NCBI GenBank assembly: GCA_964585305.1
Contig: CAZPDM010000074.1
Coordinates: 1-22,651, forward strand
DNA: 22,651 bases
Reading direction: 5' to 3'
Source of the DNA: CAZPDM01 sp964585305
GTDB lineage: Bacteria > Planctomycetota > Uabimicrobiia > Uabimicrobiales > JABWCH01
Positions 6,497 to 13,783 of this stretch are shown one piece after another. The notes under the pieces are model-generated. The model was not told the origin of the DNA. It did no database searches and saw only the letters and a program-made list of their open reading frames with translations. A program made the position numbers and the translations under genes. Every line of letters begins with the position of its first letter. The first letter of the stretch is position 1.

Positions 6497-6778
6497 ATGA
6501 ATCTTTACGTTGGTAACCTTGCATACTCCATGGAAGAACAAGAACTCGAACAAATTTTCGTAAAATATGGCCAAGTCACTAGCGTCAAAATCATCCGTGA
6601 CCGTGAAACCAACCGTTCCAAAGGCTTTGGATTTGTCGAAATGGCAGACCGCGCACAAGCTGAAAAAGCTATCAGTGAATTAAACAACCAAGTCATCAAA
6701 CAACGCAAAATCGTAGTTAATGAAGCCCGTCCTCGCAAGGCTCCAGGCGAACGTCAAAATCGCAAGCCACAATACTAA
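6497..6778 (+). CDS. Small RRM-type RNA-binding protein
   Basis: A single RNA recognition motif like the Rbp proteins of cyanobacteria and many other bacteria, some of which are cold-induced. RNP2 (LYVGNL) is at residues 3-8 and RNP1 (KGFGFVEM) at 42-49. The 93 residues end in a basic, flexible tail (79-93, rich in Arg, Lys, Pro and Gln). AGGAG at 6486-6490 sets the start. Codon use stands out: ATC, AAC, TTC and GTC are favoured, whereas the surrounding genes prefer A/T-ending codons, as expected for a highly expressed gene. The strong-looking promoter, long structured leader and excellent terminator agree with abundant, controlled expression. Probable role: single-stranded RNA binding or chaperoning in the cytoplasm; targets unknown. 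Confidence 0.93.
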   Translation: MNLYVGNLAYSMEEQELEQIFVKYGQVTSVKIIRDRETNRSKGFGFVEMADRAQAEKAISELNNQVIKQRKIVVNEARPRKAPGERQNRKPQY

Positions 6779-6793
6779 GCCATTTAGGCTAAA

Positions 6794-6840
6794 TCAGGCA
6801 AAAAACCTGCAATTCTAAAAAAATTGTGGGTTTAACCTGA
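6794..6840 (+). other. Structured 3' untranslated region of the RRM gene
   Basis: A 12-bp stem (6803-6814 with 6822-6833, two wobbles) is enclosed by an outer 5-bp stem TCAGG/CCTGA (6794-6798 with 6836-6840). It has no T-run and lies 15 bases before the real terminator, so it looks like an mRNA stability or protein-binding structure. Confidence 0.45.
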
Positions 6841-6854
6841 GAGTTTAACATCAC

Positions 6855-6901
6855 AAAAACAACCTTTGCCAAGATTTCTTGGCAAAGGTTGTTTTTTTTT
6901 A
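6855..6901 (+). terminator. Strong terminator after the RRM gene
   Basis: A perfect 16-bp stem (6858-6873 with 6878-6893), extendable by three A-T pairs, has loop ATTT and runs directly into T's. It is the cleanest terminator in the window. The next gene starts only 30 bases later. Confidence 0.92.
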
Positions 6902-6930
6902 ACTTTTAACTTAGCTTTTTTGGAGGAAAT

Positions 6931-7356
6931 ATGAAATCATTCTATTTTATTCTTATAATTATCAGTGTGTTGATTTTATCATGCAAAGATGAAATTTCTC
7001 AACTTGGAGAAGAAAAAAAAGTCACAATACCTACAAATACAACAAATGAAGTTTTAGAAACACGTCGTGGGTATTTTAGCAGTTTTAGTATAATGCAACA
7101 TCCTATGTTAGCACCAGAGCAAAATTATTTAGATATCTATGATCAAGAAGGAAATTGGCAAAAACAAATTATTCTTGTTTTTGAAGAAAATACAACAAAA
7201 CCAGAATCCAACGCTCCTATTGAAGTAAAAGGAACAATTCGGCATATCGATATGGGTGGTCCCAGTGGTACAAAAAATGAATATCAGAATGATATTTTTA
7301 CTGTGAAAACTTGGACTGTACTTGATTCTAAGGATATTCCAAGAAAGAAAGAATAA
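6931..7356 (+). CDS. Small lipoprotein, unknown function
   Basis: 141 residues with a short lysine-led signal sequence and a lipobox ILSC, giving lipidated Cys18. The mature part has a polar N-terminal linker and then a probably beta-rich segment (IEVKGTIRHIDMGGPSG, about 99-115, reminiscent of an OB-fold barrel, low confidence). Known role: none recognised. GGAGG at 6922-6926 with ATG 6931 fixes the start. Only 30 bases separate it from the strong RRM terminator and no promoter is evident there, so it may depend on read-through or on a promoter hidden in the terminator region. A GAAA-loop terminator follows about 75 bases after the stop. Confidence 0.75.
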   Translation: MKSFYFILIIISVLILSCKDEISQLGEEKKVTIPTNTTNEVLETRRGYFSSFSIMQHPMLAPEQNYLDIYDQEGNWQKQIILVFEENTTKPESNAPIEVKGTIRHIDMGGPSGTKNEYQNDIFTVKTWTVLDSKDIPRKKE

Positions 7357-7433
7357 AATCAAGAATCATGTTACCAACAAGTTGAGCTTTGTATTGCAAT
7401 TGAAAAACAAAAGTTACCAAATTTTTTAGGTGT

Positions 7434-7461
7434 CCAATCTGAAAAGATTGGCATTTTTTTT
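7434..7461 (+). terminator. Terminator after the lipoprotein gene
   Basis: A 7-bp stem CCAATCT/AGATTGG (7434-7440 with 7445-7451) closes a stable GAAA tetraloop and is followed by CA and T8. Confidence 0.85.
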
Positions 7462-7523
7462 GCTAATAAAAAAATATAAAAAAGATATTCAGACAATTTA
7501 TTTGACAAAATATTTAAAAAAAA

Positions 7524-7551
7524 TTGCTTGAATTTTTTTATTCGGTATGAT
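7524..7551 (+). promoter_or_regulatory. Promoter of the leader RNA and acyl-CoA synthetase
   Basis: TTGCTT (7524-7529), a 16-base spacer and TATGAT (7546-7551). Transcription would start near 7558, a few bases before the first paired stem of the leader. A TTGACA also occurs at 7502-7507 but has no -10 at a suitable distance. Confidence 0.6.
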
Positions 7552-7557
7552 AAACTG

Positions 7558-7761
7558 ATACTTTAATCAACGTTGTTACCTTGTGAAAGTTGCTTTTGCT
7601 AAAAGATGTTACTTTTTCTGTGTGGAAAAAGTTCATTAAATCTTACTCATCTTTACAATTTTTAATAAGTAAATGCGTTGATTAGAATAGTTTTTTCGTC
7701 AAAACTTTGCTAGTAAAAAATTTTGACAGGAAAAATTTCTTTAAAAGAAATTTTCCTTTTT
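7558..7761 (+). promoter_or_regulatory. Candidate attenuator or riboswitch-like leader RNA
   Basis: An aptamer-like part is closed by an 11-bp stem (7562-7572 with 7676-7686, one wobble). It contains a nested 7-bp stem (7602-7608 with 7648-7654) and an 8-bp hairpin (7611-7618 with 7625-7632, loop TGTGTG). Then come two mutually exclusive hairpins: an antiterminator (7692-7704 with 7721-7735, 13 bp with a two-base bulge) and a terminator (7728-7741 with 7745-7757, one bulged A, then a T-run). The terminator arm 7730-7735 is used by both. It matches no riboswitch class I know; a free-standing small RNA is the alternative. Confidence 0.55.
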
Positions 7762-7766
7762 AAAAG

Positions 7767-9527
7767 GTGTCGGATTCAATTTATATGTACCAAGAAAAAA
7801 ACAATTTGCTGGCGTACTTGTTAGATGCCCCCAATACAGATAAAAAAATTGCTTTTAAAGAAATGGACAGCAAACGAAATATTGTTGAGTATACACAAGA
7901 AAATTTTATAACACATGTAGCAAATTTGGGGCAATACCTAAACAATAGCCAAGAATATGGAATGCATATTCCTTTATTTATGGAAACTTCTTATGATTTT
8001 TTAAGAAGTTTTATGGGGATCGTTGCTGGTAAAAAAATAGTAGTTCCTCTTCATACAATTGCTAGTGAAGAATCTTTGGAATTTATTTTAAAAAAAGTAC
8101 GAGCAATATCCTTAGTTGTTACAGATCCTTGGCTTTATCAAAAAATTGTTAAAGTTCCTTATGTTGTTGAGAGCATTCGTACAATCTTTTGTACACCAGC
8201 AGTAATTTCTCAAAAAGTTTTATCCTGCAATCACATCAATATTTGTGATATTTTTCAACAATCCCAAAATCTAGCAGATTCTCGAAGATATTTAGAAAAT
8301 ATTGTTCAAAATTCCAATCGCGATGATATTATGCAGATTATATTTACATCTGGCACTACAGGCGAACCAAAAGGAGCCATTTTATCTCATCGCAATGTAA
8401 TTTCTTGTGTTGTACGTGCTGGCAATCATCTCAAAATTGACGCAAGCTATCGTACCCTTACTTTTTTGCCTATGAGCCATGTTATGGCTCAAAATGAAGT
8501 CTTTATTGCTTTAGTCGCAAAAGCATTGGTACAATTTGTTGGTCGTGATAATTTATTACATGGCCTAAAAACTTTTGAACCAAACATTTTGGTATCTGTA
8601 CCACGTGTTTATCAAGCAATTCATCAAGGTATTCAGAAAAAAATACGCAATCAACCCTTGGCAAGAAAGCTATTAAACCTTGTAGTATATATGTACACAT
8701 TACGCAAGAATGGTTCAACATTTTTGCACCGTTTCGCAGGAAAATTATTCAGCACAACACTTGGCCGGCTTATCACCGCAAAAGTACGCAGCAATATTGG
8801 CAAATTTAAATTGCTAGTTACTGCAGGTGCTGCATGCCCTCCCCATATATATGAATTTTTTGAAGCAATTCGAATGCCATTAACAAATGCTCAAGGTCTA
8901 ACAGAAGTTTCGGGTGCTATCATTTATAATGATCCCAATGAAACATTGAACGGCTCTATTGGTTATCCATTACCTGGCGTTCAAGTTAAAGTTGACGAAG
9001 ATGGCGAAATTTTAATGAAAGGCGACCCTGTATTTTCTGGATATTTTGAAGATGAAAAACAAAATGCTCATAGCATGACTCCAGATGGATGGTTTCGTAC
9101 TGGCGACTTAGGTGAAATAAAGATTCTTAAACATCGCCAATATATCTTTCTAAAAGGCCGAAAAAAAGAAATCTTAGTTCTTTCCTCCGGTCTAAATGTC
9201 CCAGCATGTCAAATCGAAGATCGATTAGTACAACATGAAATTATTCAACAAGCAATGGTTGTAGGCGATGGAAAACCGCGACTTGCGGCTTTAATCGTTC
9301 CACATACTGAATATGCTAAACGTCCCAATATTCGGGAAGAAATCTCCAAAATAATTCGACAATTCAATGCTCAAATGGATGCAAGCGAACAAATTGGTGA
9401 TTTCGAGATACTGCCAGAACCATTTACTGTGGAAAATGGGATGTTAACCCCCACCTTAAAAGTACGTCGTATGGTGGTTTCCCAAAAGTACCAAGAAGTA
9501 ATTGGAAAGTTGTATCAAACTTGTTAG
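7767..9527 (+). CDS. Long-chain acyl-CoA synthetase (AMP-forming)
   Basis: Adenylate-forming enzyme that activates fatty acids to acyl-CoA. Motifs run in order: phosphate loop TSGTTGEPKG (194-203), GLTE (377-380, the A5 region), GWFRTGDLG (441-449, ribose-binding Asp447), GRKKE (464-468), and the C-terminal TPTLK with probable catalytic Lys565. The 586 residues and the LTPTLK ending match FadD/FACL proteins of the long-chain branch. There is no membrane segment. The start is uncertain. GTG 7767 has no usable Shine-Dalgarno, because AAAAGG abuts it. ATG 7785 would remove six residues and leave the same AAGG 17 bases away. The gene is preceded by a terminator-like leader hairpin and followed by a bidirectional terminator. 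Chain-length preference cannot be read from the sequence. Confidence 0.88.
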   Translation: MSDSIYMYQEKNNLLAYLLDAPNTDKKIAFKEMDSKRNIVEYTQENFITHVANLGQYLNNSQEYGMHIPLFMETSYDFLRSFMGIVAGKKIVVPLHTIASEESLEFILKKVRAISLVVTDPWLYQKIVKVPYVVESIRTIFCTPAVISQKVLSCNHINICDIFQQSQNLADSRRYLENIVQNSNRDDIMQIIFTSGTTGEPKGAILSHRNVISCVVRAGNHLKIDASYRTLTFLPMSHVMAQNEVFIALVAKALVQFVGRDNLLHGLKTFEPNILVSVPRVYQAIHQGIQKKIRNQPLARKLLNLVVYMYTLRKNGSTFLHRFAGKLFSTTLGRLITAKVRSNIGKFKLLVTAGAACPPHIYEFFEAIRMPLTNAQGLTEVSGAIIYNDPNETLNGSIGYPLPGVQVKVDEDGEILMKGDPVFSGYFEDEKQNAHSMTPDGWFRTGDLGEIKILKHRQYIFLKGRKKEILVLSSGLNVPACQIEDRLVQHEIIQQAMVVGDGKPRLAALIVPHTEYAKRPNIREEISKIIRQFNAQMDASEQIGDFEILPEPFTVENGMLTPTLKVRRMVVSQKYQEVIGKLYQTC

Positions 9528-9561
9528 ATACATTGGGAATTATTAAAGTTCCTTGAAATTT

Positions 9562-9610
9562 AACAAAAAAATGGAAGCCTATTTAAGTAAGGCTTCCATT
9601 TTTTTTGTTT
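9562..9610. terminator. Bidirectional terminator between converging genes
   Basis: An 11-bp perfect stem AATGGAAGCCT/AGGCTTCCATT (9570-9580 with 9590-9600) is flanked by A7 on the left and T8 on the right, so it works for both the acyl-CoA synthetase (plus) and the Ser/Thr kinase (minus). Confidence 0.9.
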
Positions 9611-9629
9611 AAAAAATTTGAAATCTCTA

Positions 9630-11153
9630 TTAGACTTCTTCGTTTTTTAATTCTTCATATCGTGTAATATCTTCTCTCATGTGTATTGTAGCTTTTCGAC
9701 AGTGATCTTCTTGATGCTGATCAAGATAATATTTAGCCAAGCGACGGTAAAGATTTGCTCGATAAAAATATGCTTCCGGACGTTCTGGAAATAATTCAAT
9801 AGCTCGTGTAAGATCTAGAAGAGCCTGACGAAAGTTTTGTAGTTCAAGATAAGCATGACTTCTTTGGCAATATGCGGAATATGAATGTGGGCGGTTCTGA
9901 ATAGCAAGATTAAAATTAACAATTGCATCTTGGTATTGTTTAGATTGTAAGTAAAGCAAACCTTTCCCATAATATGCTTGACTGCAATTGGGAGCTTGTT
10001 GCAAAACAATATTATATTTTTCAAGGGCAGCAATCCAATCTTTTTTTAATCGTAATTGGCGAGCTTCTTCAAAAATTAGATTGATATTTTCTGGTAATCG
10101 AGGCATTTCTGTCCCAGTACTACTCATACTTGCATCGTCTTGATCTTCATCATTTATTTCAGAAGATTGATTTTTCTTATTTTCCTCTTTTAACATATTT
10201 GGATATGCACCTGTTGGGTGAGTAGTAATAGTTTTTCTATGTTCAATTGTTACTGAAATTCGTGGCGATTCTGTAATTAAATTTGACTGTCCAACGTTGG
10301 TTGTATATGGCTCTAATTCTTGAATAACTTGCTGCATATTGATATAACGTTGATCGGGATTATTTGCAATCATTTTTTTTACAATTAAACATAATTTGTT
10401 CGGAATATCCTTTTTATAAACAGACACAAGAGGAAATTCACTTGTATATTTACATTTTATTGCTGCGGCTTCGCCTTGTTTCTTAGAGATTTCTCGATAG
10501 GGGTTCACTCCGGTTAACATTTCATAAAAAGTCATTCCTAATCCATAAGTATCCAAACGATAATCAGCTTTTTGGCTATTTTCCATTTGTTCTGGTGCGC
10601 AATATTCTATAGTTCCTGCCGCACGTGTTAATTGGCTGTCTACTTCACAGACTATTCCAAAATCAGCTAAAACAAAATGACTCATAGAAGTATTTGCTAA
10701 AATATTTTGAGGTTTTACATCTCTATGAATAAAACGATTGGCGTGCATGTATGCCAATGCTTTAGCAATTTGCACAGCAATGTTTGCACTTTCTCCTATA
10801 TCTAGGATATGCTTTTTCTGAATAATCTCCTCTAAATTCCCGCCTTGCATTAGAGGAGTTATCAGATAGTGCACAATTTGTTCTCCATATTTCCCATGCC
10901 CAAAAGCAATTACTTTTAAAATATTGGGATGCGATAAAGAAGAAATAATTTTGAGTTCTTTAAAGATATAACGTAATATTTGTTCTTCTAAATGACGATA
11001 AAAAATTTTAGCAGCAACTCGCCGGTTGTCTTTTAAGGATTTCGCGGCAAATACTTCCCCATGCGCTCCAGTCCCAATACTTTTGAGGATTTGGTATTTG
11101 TCGGCTAAAATAATATTTAAAGAAAGGGAAGAGTGATTTGATGGTGTATTCAT
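9630..11153 (-). CDS. Eukaryote-like Ser/Thr protein kinase with C-terminal TPRs
   Basis: Soluble Hanks-type kinase (507 residues, no membrane segment). The glycine loop GTGAHGEV is at 27-34, with VAAK Lys49, probable helix-C Glu66, catalytic loop HRDVKPQN 143-150 (Asp145), DFG 164-166 and APE 186-188. All catalytic residues are present, so it should be active. A polar linker (about 285-355) leads to three or more tetratricopeptide repeats (about 356-480), a protein-interaction module. This kinase-TPR arrangement is frequent in Planctomycetota and relatives. AAGGAA on the minus strand (plus 11161-11166), seven bases before the ATG, fixes the start. It lies 64 bases downstream of nqrF, beyond a hairpin. 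The FHA protein at 4673-6121 is a candidate reader of its product; substrates are unknown. Confidence 0.93.
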   Translation of the reverse strand: MNTPSNHSSLSLNIILADKYQILKSIGTGAHGEVFAAKSLKDNRRVAAKIFYRHLEEQILRYIFKELKIISSLSHPNILKVIAFGHGKYGEQIVHYLITPLMQGGNLEEIIQKKHILDIGESANIAVQIAKALAYMHANRFIHRDVKPQNILANTSMSHFVLADFGIVCEVDSQLTRAAGTIEYCAPEQMENSQKADYRLDTYGLGMTFYEMLTGVNPYREISKKQGEAAAIKCKYTSEFPLVSVYKKDIPNKLCLIVKKMIANNPDQRYINMQQVIQELEPYTTNVGQSNLITESPRISVTIEHRKTITTHPTGAYPNMLKEENKKNQSSEINDEDQDDASMSSTGTEMPRLPENINLIFEEARQLRLKKDWIAALEKYNIVLQQAPNCSQAYYGKGLLYLQSKQYQDAIVNFNLAIQNRPHSYSAYCQRSHAYLELQNFRQALLDLTRAIELFPERPEAYFYRANLYRRLAKYYLDQHQEDHCRKATIHMREDITRYEELKNEEV

Positions 11154-11182
11154 CGCAAAGTTCCTTAACGCATAAAAAATTT

Positions 11183-11215
11183 AATAAAGGACGGCTTTTA
11201 AGCACGTCCTTTATT
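11183..11215 (-). terminator. Hairpin between nqrF and the kinase gene
   Basis: A perfect 11-bp inverted repeat (11183-11193 with 11205-11215) with an 11-base loop. On the minus strand it is followed by AAATTTTTTA. It is probably the end of the nqr operon, possibly a partial terminator that lets some transcripts reach the kinase gene. Confidence 0.65.
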
Positions 11216-11217
11216 GT

Positions 11218-12474
11218 TTAAAACTTATCAAAAGCTATCATTTCATCGCTTACTTTATACTTTTTCTTAAGCATATTTAAAACAGCATCGATCATCATTG
11301 GAGGCCCGCAAAGATAATATTCGACCTTCTTTGGATCTTGATGTTGGGCCAAATATAAACGATCGCAAACATCATGAATGAATCCTTCTGGGCCAGTCCA
11401 ATTATCTCCAGCTTGTTTTTCAGAAAGTGCTACAGTATAGGTAAAGTTTGGACAGGTTTTAGCAAGCTCTGTAAATTCTTCGTGGTAGAACATTTCTTTC
11501 ACAGAACGCGCACCATACCAGAATGTGATTTTTCTTTGTGTTTTAATTTCTTTCAAAAGATAGAATAAATGCGAACGCATAGGTGCCATCCCAGCACCAC
11601 CGCCTAAGTATAGCATTTCTCTATCTGTATCTTTAATTAAAAATTCTCCATAAGGGCCACTAATTTCTATATCTTGCCCTGGTTTTAAATTAAAAATATA
11701 TGAAGAACCAAGACCAGGAGGATATTTTGTTCCTCTGGGGGGAGTGGCAATGCGAACATTTAAAATAACTTTATTATTTTCATAGGGAGCGTTTGCCATA
11801 GAATATGCACGATAAATAACTGCTTCTTTGCTTTCGCAACGTAAATCCCAAAAAGGTTTATACGCATCATAATATTTATCAGAAATAGCAAAATCTTTAA
11901 AGCTGCATTTAAATTTAGGAACATGAAATTGGATATATTGACCTGCTTTGAACTTAATTTGTTTTGGTTCTACAAGTTCTAAAACAGTTTCTTTAATATA
12001 GCTTGCCACGTTGTTGTTAGAAATAACTTTTGCTTGAAATGCTTGTATAGCAAAATATTCTTCGGGTATAAAAATTTTTACATCTTGCTTTACTTTAACT
12101 TGGCAGGCTAACCGCCAATTATCGCGAATTTGCTTTTTAGTAAGAAAGCCTTCTTCTGTGGGAAGAACTGGCCCTCCGCCATTTAATACCTTAAGTTTGC
12201 AATAACCACAAGTTCCCTGGCCACCGCAAGCAGAAGGAACGAAAATTTTATTGCCAAAAAGATAGGAAAGCAGATGACTACCACCTTTAATTTTAAGAGG
12301 CTTGCGTTCTTCTCCCATGTTAATTTCACATTCGCCGTAATTGGCAATTGTGGCATCAGCAAGAGACATAATAATGCCAAATAAAGCACCCATTCCACCA
12401 AGAACACCAATTGCTAAAAGATAGACAGACAATGCACTCTGGGTGGTCGTTAAAAAAATGCAGAATAATTCCAT
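11218..12474 (-). CDS. nqrF: Na+-NQR subunit F, NADH dehydrogenase component
   Basis: Electron-entry subunit of the sodium pump: oxidises NADH through FAD and passes electrons to a 2Fe-2S centre. An N-terminal membrane helix (about 12-37) is followed by a plant-type ferredoxin domain with Cys83, Cys89, Cys92 and Cys124. The FAD-binding RAYS motif is at 222-225. The NAD domain follows, with the GGGAGMAP loop and the CGPPMM motif near the C-terminus. The 418 residues are close to the family norm. AAGGA lies ten bases before the ATG. It is the last nqr gene, 38 bases after nqrE, and the hairpin at 11183-11215 follows. Confidence 0.96.
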   Translation of the reverse strand: MELFCIFLTTTQSALSVYLLAIGVLGGMGALFGIIMSLADATIANYGECEINMGEERKPLKIKGGSHLLSYLFGNKIFVPSACGGQGTCGYCKLKVLNGGGPVLPTEEGFLTKKQIRDNWRLACQVKVKQDVKIFIPEEYFAIQAFQAKVISNNNVASYIKETVLELVEPKQIKFKAGQYIQFHVPKFKCSFKDFAISDKYYDAYKPFWDLRCESKEAVIYRAYSMANAPYENNKVILNVRIATPPRGTKYPPGLGSSYIFNLKPGQDIEISGPYGEFLIKDTDREMLYLGGGAGMAPMRSHLFYLLKEIKTQRKITFWYGARSVKEMFYHEEFTELAKTCPNFTYTVALSEKQAGDNWTGPEGFIHDVCDRLYLAQHQDPKKVEYYLCGPPMMIDAVLNMLKKKYKVSDEMIAFDKF

Positions 12475-12512
12475 ATTTGAATTGTTCCTTATTAAGATAG
12501 AACTATTTAGAC

Positions 12513-13103
12513 TTACTGCATACTAACCATTCCAGCAAATCCACTAAATGCCAGTGCCATAATCCCTGTAATGACCATAGTAATTCCAATACCATCCAAA
12601 GCTGCTGGAACATGAGCAAAACGAAGTCGGCGACGAATAGCCGCCATACATATAATTGCTAAAGCCCAGCCAATGCCACTTCCAATGCCATAAGCAAACG
12701 TTTGCATAAAATTATATTTCCGCACAACAAAAAATAAACATGCCCCTAAAATAGCACAGTTTACTGTGATTAGTGGCAAAAAAACACCTAATGTATAATA
12801 AAGTGCAGGGCTATATTTTTCAATGATAATTTCTAATAACTGTACAGTTACAGCGATTACCATAATTGCAAGCAAAAAATAAAGATATTCTAAGGATAGT
12901 GGAACTAAAATTTCATAATAAAGCAACCAGGTTAAAGGAGTTGTAATTGCCATTACAAAAATAACCGCAATCCCTAAACCTACTGAAGCCTTAAGGGTTT
13001 TAGAAATAGCAATAAATGAACACATTCCCAAAAAGTTAGAAAGTAGGATATTGTTCGTAAAAATAGAGGCAATCAAAATTACAAAAGGACTTATTTCCGA
13101 CAT
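12513..13103 (-). CDS. nqrE: Na+-NQR subunit E
   Basis: Integral membrane subunit of six helices that pairs with NqrD around an intramembrane iron-sulfur centre. The two conserved cysteines are present in their half-helix contexts: Cys28 (GMCSF) and Cys116 (VNCAILG). The 196 residues match the family (about 198). The minus-strand ribosome site is AAGGA about ten bases before the ATG. Twelve bases separate it from nqrD, so translation is probably coupled. Confidence 0.95.
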   Translation of the reverse strand: MSEISPFVILIASIFTNNILLSNFLGMCSFIAISKTLKASVGLGIAVIFVMAITTPLTWLLYYEILVPLSLEYLYFLLAIMVIAVTVQLLEIIIEKYSPALYYTLGVFLPLITVNCAILGACLFFVVRKYNFMQTFAYGIGSGIGWALAIICMAAIRRRLRFAHVPAALDGIGITMVITGIMALAFSGFAGMVSMQ

Positions 13104-13115
13104 AGTTTTGCTTCC

Positions 13116-13742
13116 TTACTTACCTTCTTGGCCAATTTTTTTATTTGTCATAGAATTAACAATCCAAATAAATGCAGCCAACATAAAGAAAGCTCCTGGC
13201 GGCATAATCATAATATTCCAAGAAACCCAAGTTTCTGGAGAGAAAACTTGATAGCCCATAATTGTCCCAAAACCAAGTAATTCTCTAGGGACTGCTATAG
13301 CTAACAATACCATGCTGTATCCAAAACCAGCACCTACCGCATCCCAAAAAGATGGCCAGGGGCTATTTTTCATTGCAAATACTTCTGCACGGCCCATTAC
13401 AATACAGTTTGTAATAATCAAGCCTACATAAGCACCTAATTGTTTACTGGTATCATACAGAAATGTTTGAAGCAATAAATCCATCACAGTAACAGGAACT
13501 GCAATGAGGATTACTTGTGCTATCATGCGAATGCGTCCGCCAATATATTGGCGCAACGAAGAAACTAAAACATTACTTACAATAGTTGCAAATATTAAAC
13601 CCACGCACATAATCATGGTGTTAAAAACCAAATTAGTTACGGCCAGGGTTGAGCAAATTCCCAATATTTGTCGAAAAATAGGGTTTTCTTTCCAAATATT
13701 TTCCGAAAATACTTTAGCATTTTCGGCACTAAGAAAACGCAT
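13116..13742 (-). CDS. nqrD: Na+-NQR subunit D
   Basis: Membrane subunit homologous to NqrE and RnfE. It contributes Cys30 (GICST) and Cys113 (TNCIVMGRAE) to the iron-sulfur centre shared with NqrE. The 208 residues with about six hydrophobic helices are normal for the family. The TNCIVMGRAEVFA block and the context between nqrC and nqrE make the call safe. AAGGAG lies seven bases before the ATG. It starts 41 bases after nqrC. Confidence 0.95.
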   Translation of the reverse strand: MRFLSAENAKVFSENIWKENPIFRQILGICSTLAVTNLVFNTMIMCVGLIFATIVSNVLVSSLRQYIGGRIRMIAQVILIAVPVTVMDLLLQTFLYDTSKQLGAYVGLIITNCIVMGRAEVFAMKNSPWPSFWDAVGAGFGYSMVLLAIAVPRELLGFGTIMGYQVFSPETWVSWNIMIMPPGAFFMLAAFIWIVNSMTNKKIGQEGK

Positions 13743-13783
13743 AGAAACTCTCCTTTTTCTAAAGCAAATAGCCGTAACATTGG

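Larger units (their letters stand above)
7357..7766 (+). other. 410-bp gap: terminator, promoter and leader RNA
   Basis: No coding frame is credible here. The gap holds the lipoprotein terminator (7434-7461), a promoter (7524-7551), a nested structure (7562-7686), an antiterminator-like hairpin (7692-7735) and a terminator-like hairpin (7728-7761) that abuts the acyl-CoA synthetase start. Confidence 0.7.

Noticed and set aside
6289..6516. Short plus-strand open frame (75 codons, TTG start) before the RRM gene
   Set aside because: It begins inside the promoter, has no ribosome site, and runs into the RRM gene in another frame; it is best read as untranslated leader.
7558..7761. 6S RNA as identity of the leader before the acyl-CoA synthetase
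   Set aside because: Length (about 200 bases) and a 5' closing stem are suggestive, but the closing stem encloses only about 120 bases, there is no single long hairpin with a central bubble, and two competing 3' hairpins fit attenuation better.
7558..7761. T-box leader
   Set aside because: The conserved T-box bulge sequence is absent and the gene is not amino-acid related.
11008..11205. Minus-strand frame overlapping the kinase start
   Set aside because: The kinase frame has a Shine-Dalgarno and a complete domain from residue 20; this frame has neither.
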